64,000 bases of DNA from Pseudomonas kribbensis (GTDB lineage Bacteria > Pseudomonadota > Gammaproteobacteria > Pseudomonadales > Pseudomonadaceae). This document shows, in pieces, positions 32,503 through 40,341 of the stretch. Location: assembly GCF_003352185.1 (NCBI RefSeq), contig NZ_CP029608.1, positions 2,046,001 through 2,110,000 of the forward strand, read 5' to 3'. A model generated the notes under the pieces. The model ran no database searches, was not told the DNA's origin, and worked only from the letters and a program-made list of their open reading frames with translations. Within the stretch, counting starts at the first letter, position 1, and the number at the start of each line of letters is the position of its first letter. Both the position numbers and the translations under genes were made by a program.

Positions 32503-33498
32503 ATGTTCGAGGAAGAAAACGCGCAATGGGGGCTGGTGCATGCCCTGGTGCTGGACGGTAAAGGCGGTGCGCGTTCGATAGCCCGGACTGAACTCGACGA
32601 TCTGCAGCTGCAGGCCCATGAGAGCCTGTGGCTGCACTGGGATCGCAGTCACCCGCAGACCCAGACCTGGCTGCGCAAGTCCAGCGGACTCAACGAATTC
32701 ACCTGCGATCTGCTGCTGGAAGAGAACACCCGTCCACGGCTGCTGCCGTTGCCCGATTCCGAATTGCTGCTGTTTTTGCGCGGGGTCAACCTCAATCCCG
32801 GTGCCGAGCCGGAAGACATGGTCTCGGTGCGGATTTTCGCGTCGGCCCAGCGTGTGATTTCCCTGCGTTTGCGCCCCTTGCGCGCCACCGATGAACTGCT
32901 GGCGATGCTGGGGGAGGGCAAGGGCCCGAAAACCTCGTCCGAACTCATTCTTTATCTGGCGCAATACCTCACCAACAAGGTGCAGGATCTGGTCACTTGC
33001 CTCTCGGAAGTGGTCGATGATGAGGAAGAAAAGCTGGATGCCGACGAACGGTATACCCCCGAGCACGGAGCCGTTTTGCACATCCGTCGCCGGGCGGCCG
33101 GACTGAAGCGTTTTCTCGCACCGCAGCGGGATATTTTCGGACAGCTGACGCGGATAAAACTGCCATGGTTCGTCGACGACGACGCGGACTACTGGAACGA
33201 ATTGAACAACAGCCTGACCCGCTATCTCGAAGAGCTCGAATTGACCCGAGAGCGCGTGGGGCTTGTGCTGGACACCGAAGACCGGCGTTTGAGCGTGCGC
33301 ATGAATCGCACCATGTACCGCTTCGGGATCATCACCGGGATCTTCCTGCCGATGAGTTTTCTCACCGGCCTGCTGGGGATCAATGTCGGCGGAATTCCGC
33401 TTTCCGGAAACCCTTACGGCTTCCTGGTGGCATGCCTGCTGATGGTTCTGGTGGCCCTCGGACAATGGTGGTTGTTCCGCCGATTGCGCTGGGTATGA
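32503..33498 (+). CDS. cmaX: CorA/ZntB-family divalent-cation transporter CmaX
   Basis: 331 residues. A long cytoplasmic N-terminal domain and a helix (about 150-265) lead to two C-terminal membrane helices. The signature GIN is in LLGINVGGIP between them, the ZntB variant of the CorA GMN motif. Members conduct Mg, Zn or other divalent ions. The product begins at ATG 32503 (MFEEENAQ); a GTG six bases earlier is a possible alternative. In pseudomonads it heads the cmaX-crfX-cmpX-sigX-oprF cluster, as here. Confidence 0.9.
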   Translation: MFEEENAQWGLVHALVLDGKGGARSIARTELDDLQLQAHESLWLHWDRSHPQTQTWLRKSSGLNEFTCDLLLEENTRPRLLPLPDSELLLFLRGVNLNPGAEPEDMVSVRIFASAQRVISLRLRPLRATDELLAMLGEGKGPKTSSELILYLAQYLTNKVQDLVTCLSEVVDDEEEKLDADERYTPEHGAVLHIRRRAAGLKRFLAPQRDIFGQLTRIKLPWFVDDDADYWNELNNSLTRYLEELELTRERVGLVLDTEDRRLSVRMNRTMYRFGIITGIFLPMSFLTGLLGINVGGIPLSGNPYGFLVACLLMVLVALGQWWLFRRLRWV

Positions 33499-33561
33499 CG
33501 ATGCATCATGTGACCCGACCAAATCTGCCCGCGTCTTTCACAGACATCACGAGAGGTGCGT

Positions 33562-33810
33562 ATGCACGATCCGTTTGAACAGTCTTTGCGCGACATGCTC
33601 AACGCCTCGCCGTCCGGCCGCGACGACGATGCCTGCCTGGGCCGCGTACTCAAAACCGCCAACCGCCAGGTCGGCGCCGGTGATCTGTTCAGCCTGCTGG
33701 GCCGCTGGCTGCCCGCGCTGATGATCGCCCTGAACAACGGCTCGGCTCATGTCGCGCCGGTTTCCCGTCTCCGTAAACCTAACGCTCGCACTGCTGATAA
33801 GGCTGATTGA
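33562..33810 (+). CDS. crfX: Small conserved protein CrfX
   Basis: 82 residues (MHDPFEQSLRDML...). Amphipathic and hydrophilic, with one hydrophobic patch (LFSLLGRWLPALMIAL) in the middle. GAGAGG precedes the ATG at 33562. Two bases separate its stop from the cmpX start, so the two are co-transcribed. The name rests on position and size in the conserved crfX-cmpX-sigX-oprF order; no biochemical function is known to me. Confidence 0.85.
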   Translation: MHDPFEQSLRDMLNASPSGRDDDACLGRVLKTANRQVGAGDLFSLLGRWLPALMIALNNGSAHVAPVSRLRKPNARTADKAD

Positions 33811-33812
33811 AT

Positions 33813-34637
33813 ATGGAACTTGATCTCTGGACTCAGAGCCTCGTCACGGCAATGACTGCGTTGTGGACCAAAGTCGCTAATTTCATCCCGAACCTGTTCG
33901 GCGCACTGGTGGTGCTGCTGTTGGGCTTCGTCGTGGCCAAGCTGCTGGACACCTTGCTGTCCAAGCTGCTCGCCAAACTCGGCCTTGACCGCCTGATGGG
34001 CGGCACCGGCCTGACCAAATTGATGTCCCGTGCGGGACTGCAAGTGCCGATCTCGACCCTGATCGGAAAAATCGTATATTGGTTCGTTCTGCTGATTTTC
34101 CTGGTTTCTGCGGCAGAATCCCTTGGACTTGAGCGCGTTTCAGCTACGCTGGACATGTTGGCGCTGTATGTGCCGAAAGTTTTCGGCGCCGCGCTGGTAT
34201 TGCTGGTGGGTGTATTGCTGGCGCAACTGGCCAACGGTCTGGTGCGCGGTGCGGCAGAAGGCGTCGGACTGGACTACGCTTCAGGACTTGGGCGTATTGC
34301 CCAGGGTCTGGTGATCATCATCAGTATCTCGGTCGCGATCAGTCAGCTCGAGGTCAAGACCGACCTGCTGAACCATGTGATCGTCATTGTATTGATTACC
34401 GTTGGTCTGGCGGTTGCGCTGGCCATGGGTTTGGGAAGCCGGGAAATTGCCGGTCAGATTCTTGCGGGAATCTATGTGCGTGAGTTGTATCAGGTTGGGC
34501 AACAAGTGCGTGTTGGCGAGGTCGAAGGCCAGATCGAAGAGATCGGCACGGTTAAGACCACATTGCTGACCGATGAGGGTGAGCTAGTCTCTCTCTCCAA
34601 TCGGATCCTGCTGGAACAGCATGTGAGTAGCCGCTAA
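33813..34637 (+). CDS. cmpX: MscS-family mechanosensitive-type membrane protein CmpX
   Basis: 274 residues. Four or five hydrophobic segments (about 20-45, 85-110, 125-150, 170-200) lead to a short C-terminal beta domain (GLGSREIAGQILAGIYVREL, VGEVEGQIEEIG) typical of small MscS-like channels. Located in the inner membrane, it responds to membrane tension or envelope state. In Pseudomonas it is linked to sigX activation and cell-envelope homeostasis. The start ATG 33813 is preceded by AAGG. Confidence 0.9.
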   Translation: MELDLWTQSLVTAMTALWTKVANFIPNLFGALVVLLLGFVVAKLLDTLLSKLLAKLGLDRLMGGTGLTKLMSRAGLQVPISTLIGKIVYWFVLLIFLVSAAESLGLERVSATLDMLALYVPKVFGAALVLLVGVLLAQLANGLVRGAAEGVGLDYASGLGRIAQGLVIIISISVAISQLEVKTDLLNHVIVIVLITVGLAVALAMGLGSREIAGQILAGIYVRELYQVGQQVRVGEVEGQIEEIGTVKTTLLTDEGELVSLSNRILLEQHVSSR

Positions 34638-34672
34638 TCCGGCAAACCCTGCTAATGTATGCCGCCGCAAAA

Positions 34673-34690
34673 TGCCAGCTGATGCTGGCA
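34673..34690. promoter_or_regulatory. Perfect hairpin in the cmpX-sigX spacer
   Basis: TGCCAGC / GCTGGCA with loop TGAT, 36 bp after the cmpX stop and 37 bp before the sigX TTG. No T tract follows, so it may be an attenuator, an mRNA-processing site or a translation-control element for sigX. Confidence 0.5.
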
Positions 34691-34727
34691 GCGGTGGACA
34701 TTGACCTGACTGTCGGCACGACTTGTT

Positions 34728-35318
34728 TTGAATAAAGCCCAAACGCTATCCACGCGCTACGACCCCCGCGAGCTCTCTGATGAGGAGTTGGTCGCGCGCT
34801 CGCATACCGAGCTGTTTCACGTGACGCGCGCCTATGAAGAACTGATGCGGCGTTACCAGCGAACACTATTTAACGTTTGTGCGCGGTATCTTGGGAACGA
34901 TCGCGACGCAGACGATGTCTGTCAGGAAGTGATGCTGAAGGTGCTGTACGGCCTGAAGAATTTCGAGGGGAAATCGAAGTTCAAGACATGGCTATATAGC
35001 ATCACTTACAACGAATGCATCACGCAGTATCGGAAGGAACGGCGAAAGCGTCGCTTGATGGACGCACTGAGTCTTGACCCCCTCGAGGAAGCGTCCGAAG
35101 AAAAGGCGCCGAAACCCGAGGAGAAGGGTGGACTTGATCGCTGGCTGGTGTATGTGAACCCGATTGACCGTGAAATTCTGGTGCTACGTTTTGTCGCAGA
35201 GCTGGAATTTCAGGAGATCGCAGACATCATGCACATGGGTTTGAGTGCTACAAAAATGCGGTACAAACGTGCTCTAGATAAATTGCGTGAGAAATTTGCA
35301 GGCATTGCTGAAACTTAG
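34728..35318 (+). CDS. sigX: ECF RNA polymerase sigma factor SigX
   Basis: 196 residues. Sigma region 2 (ADDVCQEVMLKVLYGLKNF, FKTWLYSITYNECI) and region 4 (FQEIADIMHMGLSATKMRYK) are intact. SigX controls oprF transcription, membrane fluidity and fatty-acid synthesis in Pseudomonas. It has no adjacent anti-sigma gene. The start is TTG at 34728 (MNKAQTLSTRYDPREL), a low-efficiency codon consistent with tight control. It sits directly upstream of oprF. Confidence 0.95.
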   Translation: MNKAQTLSTRYDPRELSDEELVARSHTELFHVTRAYEELMRRYQRTLFNVCARYLGNDRDADDVCQEVMLKVLYGLKNFEGKSKFKTWLYSITYNECITQYRKERRKRRLMDALSLDPLEEASEEKAPKPEEKGGLDRWLVYVNPIDREILVLRFVAELEFQEIADIMHMGLSATKMRYKRALDKLREKFAGIAET

Positions 35319-35344
35319 TTCGGCGCAAATATCTCTTACGTGTA

Positions 35345-35366
35345 GGCAAGTTCTGATAGACTTGCC
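35345..35366. promoter_or_regulatory. Hairpin in the sigX-oprF spacer
   Basis: GGCAAGT / ACTTGCC with an 8-nt loop, 27 bp after the sigX stop and 60 bp before oprF. It may be a partial terminator separating the weakly expressed sigX from strongly expressed oprF; the T tract is poor. The oprF promoter must overlap or follow it. Confidence 0.45.
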
Positions 35367-35425
35367 GCCGAGTTGTCCCCCGGTTTGCGGGACTGCTTCA
35401 CAATCACCAGATGGGGATTTAACGG

Positions 35426-36475
35426 ATGAAACTGAAAAACACCTTGGGCTTGGCCATTGGTTCTTTGATTGCCGCTACTTCGTTCGGCGCACTGGCACAA
35501 GGCCAAGGCGCAGTTGAAGGCGAACTGTTCTACAAGAAGCAGTACAACGACAGCGTTAACCATGTCGAAGACGGCTTCAACCCAGGCGCCTCTATCGGTT
35601 ACTTCTTGACCGACGACGTGTCGTTGAACTTCACCTACGACAAGAACAACCACACCCGTTCGAATGACGGCACTGGCAGCCAGAAGCTGGATGGCGACAA
35701 CTTCGGCCTGATCGCTCAGTACCACTTCAACAACGCTGGTGACGCTCTGCGTCCTTACGTTGCTGGCGGTGTGAAGCACGGCAGCCTGACCAATGTAGCC
35801 GCTGACGGCCACACCGGTCGCGACCAGTCGACCTACCTGAACGCTGGCGCTGGCGTTAAGTACTACTTCGCTGAAAACTTCTACGCCCGTGCTGGTGTAG
35901 ACGCTGACTACAAACTGGACAACGGTCGCTGGAACTACGCTCCAGTAATCGGTCTGGGCGTGAACTTCGGTGGCGGCAACAAGCCTGCTGCTGCTCCAGT
36001 TCCAGCACCAGCTGAAGTCTGCTCCGACAGCGACAACGATGGCGTTTGCGACAACGTTGACAAGTGCCCGAACACCCCAGCCAACGTAACTGTTGACGCT
36101 GATGGCTGCCCGGCAGTTGCTGAAGTTGTTCGTGTAGAGCTGGACGTGAAGTTCGACTTCGACAAGTCGGTCGTCAAGCCAAACAGCTACGCTGACATCA
36201 AGAACCTGGCTGACTTCATGAAGCAGTACCCATCGACTCACACCACTGTTGAAGGTCACACTGACTCCGTCGGTCCTGACGCTTACAACCAGAAACTGTC
36301 CGAGCGTCGTGCAAACGCCGTTAAGCAAGTTCTGGTTAACCAGTACGGTGTTGAATCGTCCCGCGTTCAGTCGATTGGCTACGGCGAAACCCGTCCAGTT
36401 GCTGACAACAAAACCGAAGCTGGCCGCGCCGTTAACCGTCGCGTAGAAGCTCAGGTTGAAGCTCAAGCTAAGTAA
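35426..36475 (+). CDS. oprF: Major outer-membrane porin OprF
   Basis: 349 residues. A signal peptide (about 1-24, ending FGALAQG) leads to an eight-strand beta-barrel. A proline/alanine hinge follows, then a four-cysteine segment around residues 195-230 (EVCSDSDNDGVCDNVDKCP), then a peptidoglycan-binding OmpA domain (FDFDKSVVKPNSYADI, NQKLSERRANAVK). It anchors the envelope and forms a slow porin. Codon use is distinctly biased to GCT, GTT and AAC compared with its neighbours, as expected for one of the most abundant proteins. A SigX-dependent promoter upstream is expected. Confidence 0.97.
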   Translation: MKLKNTLGLAIGSLIAATSFGALAQGQGAVEGELFYKKQYNDSVNHVEDGFNPGASIGYFLTDDVSLNFTYDKNNHTRSNDGTGSQKLDGDNFGLIAQYHFNNAGDALRPYVAGGVKHGSLTNVAADGHTGRDQSTYLNAGAGVKYYFAENFYARAGVDADYKLDNGRWNYAPVIGLGVNFGGGNKPAAAPVPAPAEVCSDSDNDGVCDNVDKCPNTPANVTVDADGCPAVAEVVRVELDVKFDFDKSVVKPNSYADIKNLADFMKQYPSTHTTVEGHTDSVGPDAYNQKLSERRANAVKQVLVNQYGVESSRVQSIGYGETRPVADNKTEAGRAVNRRVEAQVEAQAK

Positions 36476-36493
36476 TTAGCTCGCTGCTTTGAG

Positions 36494-36519
36494 AAAAGCC
36501 CGGCTTATGCCGGGCTTTT
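36494..36519 (+). terminator. oprF terminator
   Basis: AAAAGCCCGGC / GCCGGGCTTTT with a 4-nt loop, 18 bp after the oprF stop. A strong intrinsic terminator that can also serve cobA from the other side. Confidence 0.95.
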
Positions 36520-36549
36520 CTTTGTCTGCGATTTGGTGAAACCAGATGA

Positions 36550-37296
36550 TCAGGCTGACTGATCGGCCGGCCAGGCGAGCAAACCGGATCGGGCCGCCGC
36601 CACCGCACCAATCACCAGAATGGCCGGACTCTTGAGCTGGAACCTGTTGGCCGCTTCCTCCATCCCCGTCAGATCGCTCCGGCATTCCCGCTGCTGCGGC
36701 AGGGATGCGTTCTCGATCATCGCCACCGGCGTCTCCATCGCCATCCCGCCTGCCAGCAATTGCTCACGAATCTCGCTGAGCCTGGCGACTCCCATGTAGA
36801 TCACCAAAGTCGTTCCACTCTGCGCCAGCGCTTGCCAGTTCACCTGACTGTCATCCTGAGTGTGCGCGGTAACCAGCGTCACACCCCGCGCCACGCCGCG
36901 CAAAGTCAGCGGAATATCACACTGCGTCGCCCCGGCCAGCCCGGCAGTGATGCCATTGACCAACTCCACTTCAACCCCGCGCTCACGCAGCCACTGCGCT
37001 TCCTCGCCACCCCGGCCGAAGATGCAGGGGTCGCCACCCTTGAGGCGAACCACGCATTTGCCTTGGCGGGCATAACGCAGCATCAGCCGATGAATGAATG
37101 CCTGAGGCGTCGAGCGACAGCCGCCGCGCTTGCCGACCGGAATGATCCGCGCGCCAGGGCAGTGCTCCAGCACGGCGTCATTGACCAGATCGTCGATCAG
37201 CACCACATCCGCTTCGTGCAGGGCACGCACGGCTTTGAGCGTCAGCAATTCAGGGTCGCCGGGACCTGCGCCCACCAGCCAGACTTTTGCGTTCAT
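36550..37296 (-). CDS. cobA: Uroporphyrinogen-III C-methyltransferase
   Basis: 248 residues, SUMT family. The N-terminal VWLVGAGPGDPELLTLKA, the GDPCIFGRGGEE loop and PVAMIENASLPQQR are conserved. It makes precorrin-2, the first step to siroheme, the cofactor of the NirB nitrite reductase encoded upstream. Last gene of the nirB-nirD-nasA-cobA unit, 13 bp after nasA. Cobalamin use is possible but the context points to siroheme. Confidence 0.93.
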   Translation of the reverse strand: MNAKVWLVGAGPGDPELLTLKAVRALHEADVVLIDDLVNDAVLEHCPGARIIPVGKRGGCRSTPQAFIHRLMLRYARQGKCVVRLKGGDPCIFGRGGEEAQWLRERGVEVELVNGITAGLAGATQCDIPLTLRGVARGVTLVTAHTQDDSQVNWQALAQSGTTLVIYMGVARLSEIREQLLAGGMAMETPVAMIENASLPQQRECRSDLTGMEEAANRFQLKSPAILVIGAVAAARSGLLAWPADQSA

Positions 37297-37309
37297 GGCG
37301 TTTTCCTCT

Positions 37310-40024
37310 TCAGATGGCGGCGACCGGCCGTGCTTCGGCGGCCAGCAAACGCTTGATTTCCGGGACGCAGGAACCGCATTGCGTGCCGCAGCCCAGTGTG
37401 TTTTTCAAACCCTGCAAATCCAGACCTTCACGAATCCCGGCGCAGACCGCGCTATGGCTGACGTTCCTGCAATTGCACAAGGTCTTGTCGGCAACGCTTT
37501 GCACGCCGGCATTGCCTGGCGGCGCGCTCATCGGCGCCAGCAGCCAGCGCCGCAGTTGTTCGTCCGCGCGGCCCTCCAGCCACAGGCCTTGCAGCCAATG
37601 CTGGGCGAGGGTCTCGCCAGCGAGGCGGATCGCCGTGATTCGCCCGCTCTCAATGCGTACCCGTTTGCCAATGGCCCGGCGCGGATCGTCGTAGGCCAGC
37701 ACCGGGCCCTCGATCAGGGCCAGGCACTGATCGATTTCGCGCAGCAATTGCGGATCGGGCGCCGTGGCGCTGGCAGCGCGTATCAGCAACGCCGGACGCT
37801 CGCGACCGACAAGGCTGAGGCTGACGTAGGAAAACGCCTCACACAGCGGCCGAAGCGCCTCGAAGTGCCGTTGAACATCGCCCTCGATCAGTGCGAAAAG
37901 CTGCCAGGGCAGACTCACCGTCTCCAGGCGTACACCGCTGTGCTTGAGTTCCGGTTGTTTCGACAAGGGATCAAAAGCGGGCAGGGTCAGGCAATTCACG
38001 CCTCCCTTGAGAAAACGGTCACCCCAGTGCATCGGCAGAAAGGCCTGGCCCGGACGCACACTGTCATCGCTGGCGACCGCCACGATCACCGCTCCCCGCC
38101 GGCTCTTCAGATTCACCAGATCCCCCGGTTGCAAACGGTGCCGGCGCAATTCGTCCGGGTGCAGACTCAGCACTGCTTCACTGACATGCCCGAACAACTG
38201 CGCGGCTGTGCCGGTGCGGCTCATACCGTGCCATTGATCACGCAGGCGGCCGGTGATCAGGGTCAGGGGAAAGCGTGCGTCCCGTTGTTCCTTGGCGGCG
38301 CGATAGGGATCGGCAATGAACTGCGCGCGACCACTGGCCGTAGGAAATATGCCGTCGCGGTACAGCCGTGGCGTGCCTTGCCGGGCGCCCTGAGGAAACG
38401 GCCATTGCTGCGGCCCGATTTCGTCGAGCAATTCATGACTGATTCCGGAGAGGTCCAGATCGCGGCCACGGGTCAGTACCTTGAATTCATCGAACAATTG
38501 CGCAGGGCGATCAAACGCAAACAGGCTCGGCTGTTGCGGACGCAGCCGTTTCTCCAGGCGTTGTGCGAAATCCACCGTGATCGCCCAGTCCGGTCGCGCT
38601 TCACCCGGTGCGGCAATGGCTTTGCGGACGTGGGAAATGCGCCGCTCGGAGTTGGTCACCGAGCCTTCCTTCTCGCCCCAACTGGCCGCCGGCAACAGCA
38701 GGTCGGCAAACGCTGCGGTTTCGGTGGTGCGAAACGCTTCCTGCAACACCACGAAGGGGCAGGCATCCAGCGCTGCGCGCACGGCGTTTTGGTCCGGCAT
38801 CGATTGCGCCGGGTTGGTGCAGGCAATCCACAATGCCTTGATCTTGCCGTTGCGCACCTGTTCAAACAGTTCGATGGCGCTGAGGCCGGTGTTTTCCGGC
38901 AGCGAATCCACGCCCCAATACGCCGCCACTTCTGCGCGGTGCTCCGGGTTGGCAGCCTCACGATGACCGGGTAACAGGTTGGAGAGGCTGCCGGTTTCCC
39001 GCCCGCCCATGGCATTCGGCTGACCGGTCAGGGAAAAAGGTCCTGCACCGGGCCGGCCGATTTGCCCGGTGGCCAGGTGCAGGTTGATCAGGGCGCTGTT
39101 CTTCGCGCTGCCGGCGGTGGACTGGTTCAACCCCATGCACCACAGCGACAGGAAACTCGGCGCGGTGCCGACCCATTCGGCGCATTGCTGCAACTGCTCG
39201 ACACTGATCCCGCACAGCTGCGAAACCATCGCCGGCGTGTAATCACGCACTAGGCTTTTCAGCTCGGCGAGGCCTTCGGTGTGGGCCTTGATGAAGTAGC
39301 GGTCGATCCAGTCTTCCCACAACAGCAGATGCAAAATCCCATGGAACAAAGCGACATCGGTGCCCGGCAGAATCGCCAGATGCAGGTCGGCGAGATCACA
39401 GGTGTCAGTGCGCCGTGGGTCGATGACGATGACTTTCATCTGCGGGCGGCGGGATTTGGCCTCTTCAAGACGACGAAAAAGTACCGGGTGGGCGTAGGCC
39501 ATGTTACTGCCGACGATCATCACGCAATCGCTCAGCTCCAGGTCCTCGTAGCCGCACGGTGGTGCGTCGGCGCCGAGGCTGCGTTTGTAACCGACCACCG
39601 CCGAAGACATGCAAAGCCGTGAATTACTGTCGATGTTGTTGGTGCCGACCAGCGCCCGCGCCAGTTTGTTGAAGGCGTAGTAATCCTCGGTCAGTAACTG
39701 CCCGGAGATGTAGAACGCCACGCTGTCCGGGCCGTGTTCGGCGATGGTTTCGGCGAACACATTGGCGGCGTGTTCCAGCGCGGTGTTCCAGTCGCAGCGG
39801 CTGCGCGCCAAACCCTTGCCCAAGCGCAATTCCGGGTACAACGCCCGTGCCGCCAGATCGCCGGTCAGGTGCAGGGTCGAGCCCTTGCTGCACAGCTTGC
39901 CGAAGTTGGCCGGATGCGCCGGATCGCCGCTGACGCCGAGAATGCGCTCGCCGTCATGCTCGATCAGCACGCCGCAGCCGACCCCGCAATAACAGCAGGT
40001 CGAGGCGGTCGTCTGGCGGTTCAT
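37310..40024 (-). CDS. nasA: Assimilatory nitrate reductase, catalytic subunit
   Basis: 904 residues. The N-terminal 4Fe-4S motif is CCYCGVGCGVLIEHDG with a fourth Cys in KLCSKG. The bis-MGD molybdopterin oxidoreductase domains follow. At the C-terminus is an extra BFD-like [2Fe-2S] domain (CNCRNVSHSAVC, GCGTQCGSC). It reduces nitrate to nitrite in the cytoplasm. Its ATG overlaps the nirD stop (ATGA), implying coupled translation. Confidence 0.95.
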   Translation of the reverse strand: MNRQTTASTCCYCGVGCGVLIEHDGERILGVSGDPAHPANFGKLCSKGSTLHLTGDLAARALYPELRLGKGLARSRCDWNTALEHAANVFAETIAEHGPDSVAFYISGQLLTEDYYAFNKLARALVGTNNIDSNSRLCMSSAVVGYKRSLGADAPPCGYEDLELSDCVMIVGSNMAYAHPVLFRRLEEAKSRRPQMKVIVIDPRRTDTCDLADLHLAILPGTDVALFHGILHLLLWEDWIDRYFIKAHTEGLAELKSLVRDYTPAMVSQLCGISVEQLQQCAEWVGTAPSFLSLWCMGLNQSTAGSAKNSALINLHLATGQIGRPGAGPFSLTGQPNAMGGRETGSLSNLLPGHREAANPEHRAEVAAYWGVDSLPENTGLSAIELFEQVRNGKIKALWIACTNPAQSMPDQNAVRAALDACPFVVLQEAFRTTETAAFADLLLPAASWGEKEGSVTNSERRISHVRKAIAAPGEARPDWAITVDFAQRLEKRLRPQQPSLFAFDRPAQLFDEFKVLTRGRDLDLSGISHELLDEIGPQQWPFPQGARQGTPRLYRDGIFPTASGRAQFIADPYRAAKEQRDARFPLTLITGRLRDQWHGMSRTGTAAQLFGHVSEAVLSLHPDELRRHRLQPGDLVNLKSRRGAVIVAVASDDSVRPGQAFLPMHWGDRFLKGGVNCLTLPAFDPLSKQPELKHSGVRLETVSLPWQLFALIEGDVQRHFEALRPLCEAFSYVSLSLVGRERPALLIRAASATAPDPQLLREIDQCLALIEGPVLAYDDPRRAIGKRVRIESGRITAIRLAGETLAQHWLQGLWLEGRADEQLRRWLLAPMSAPPGNAGVQSVADKTLCNCRNVSHSAVCAGIREGLDLQGLKNTLGCGTQCGSCVPEIKRLLAAEARPVAAI

Positions 40025-40341
40025 CAGACGGCGTCCCGCAGGGCCAGTTGCACGCGGCCGTTTTCGACCCGGGCCGGGTGATGGTGCGCGCAGCCGATAT
40101 CCGGAGCCTGGGCTTCGCCGGATTGCAGGTCGATCTGCCAGTTGTGCAGCGGGCAGGCGACACGTTTGCCGTAGATCAGGCCTTGTGACAGCGGGCCGCC
40201 CTTGTGCGGGCAGCGGTCGTCGAGTGCGAAAACCTCATCGTCGCTTGTGCGAAAGATCGCGATGTCACCTTTGGGCCCGGCGATGATCCGCGAACCGAGG
40301 GCGTTGATCTCTTCCAGGGCACAGATATCGAGCCAGTTCAT
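40024..40341 (-). CDS. nirD: Assimilatory nitrite reductase small subunit
   Basis: 105 residues, Rieske-like fold. CPHKGGPL and CPLHNWQI look like a full Rieske [2Fe-2S] ligand set (CxH...CxxH), which only some NirD proteins retain. Partner of NirB in NAD(P)H-dependent nitrite to ammonium reduction. It overlaps nirB by four bases at its start and nasA at its end. Confidence 0.92.
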   Translation of the reverse strand: MNWLDICALEEINALGSRIIAGPKGDIAIFRTSDDEVFALDDRCPHKGGPLSQGLIYGKRVACPLHNWQIDLQSGEAQAPDIGCAHHHPARVENGRVQLALRDAV

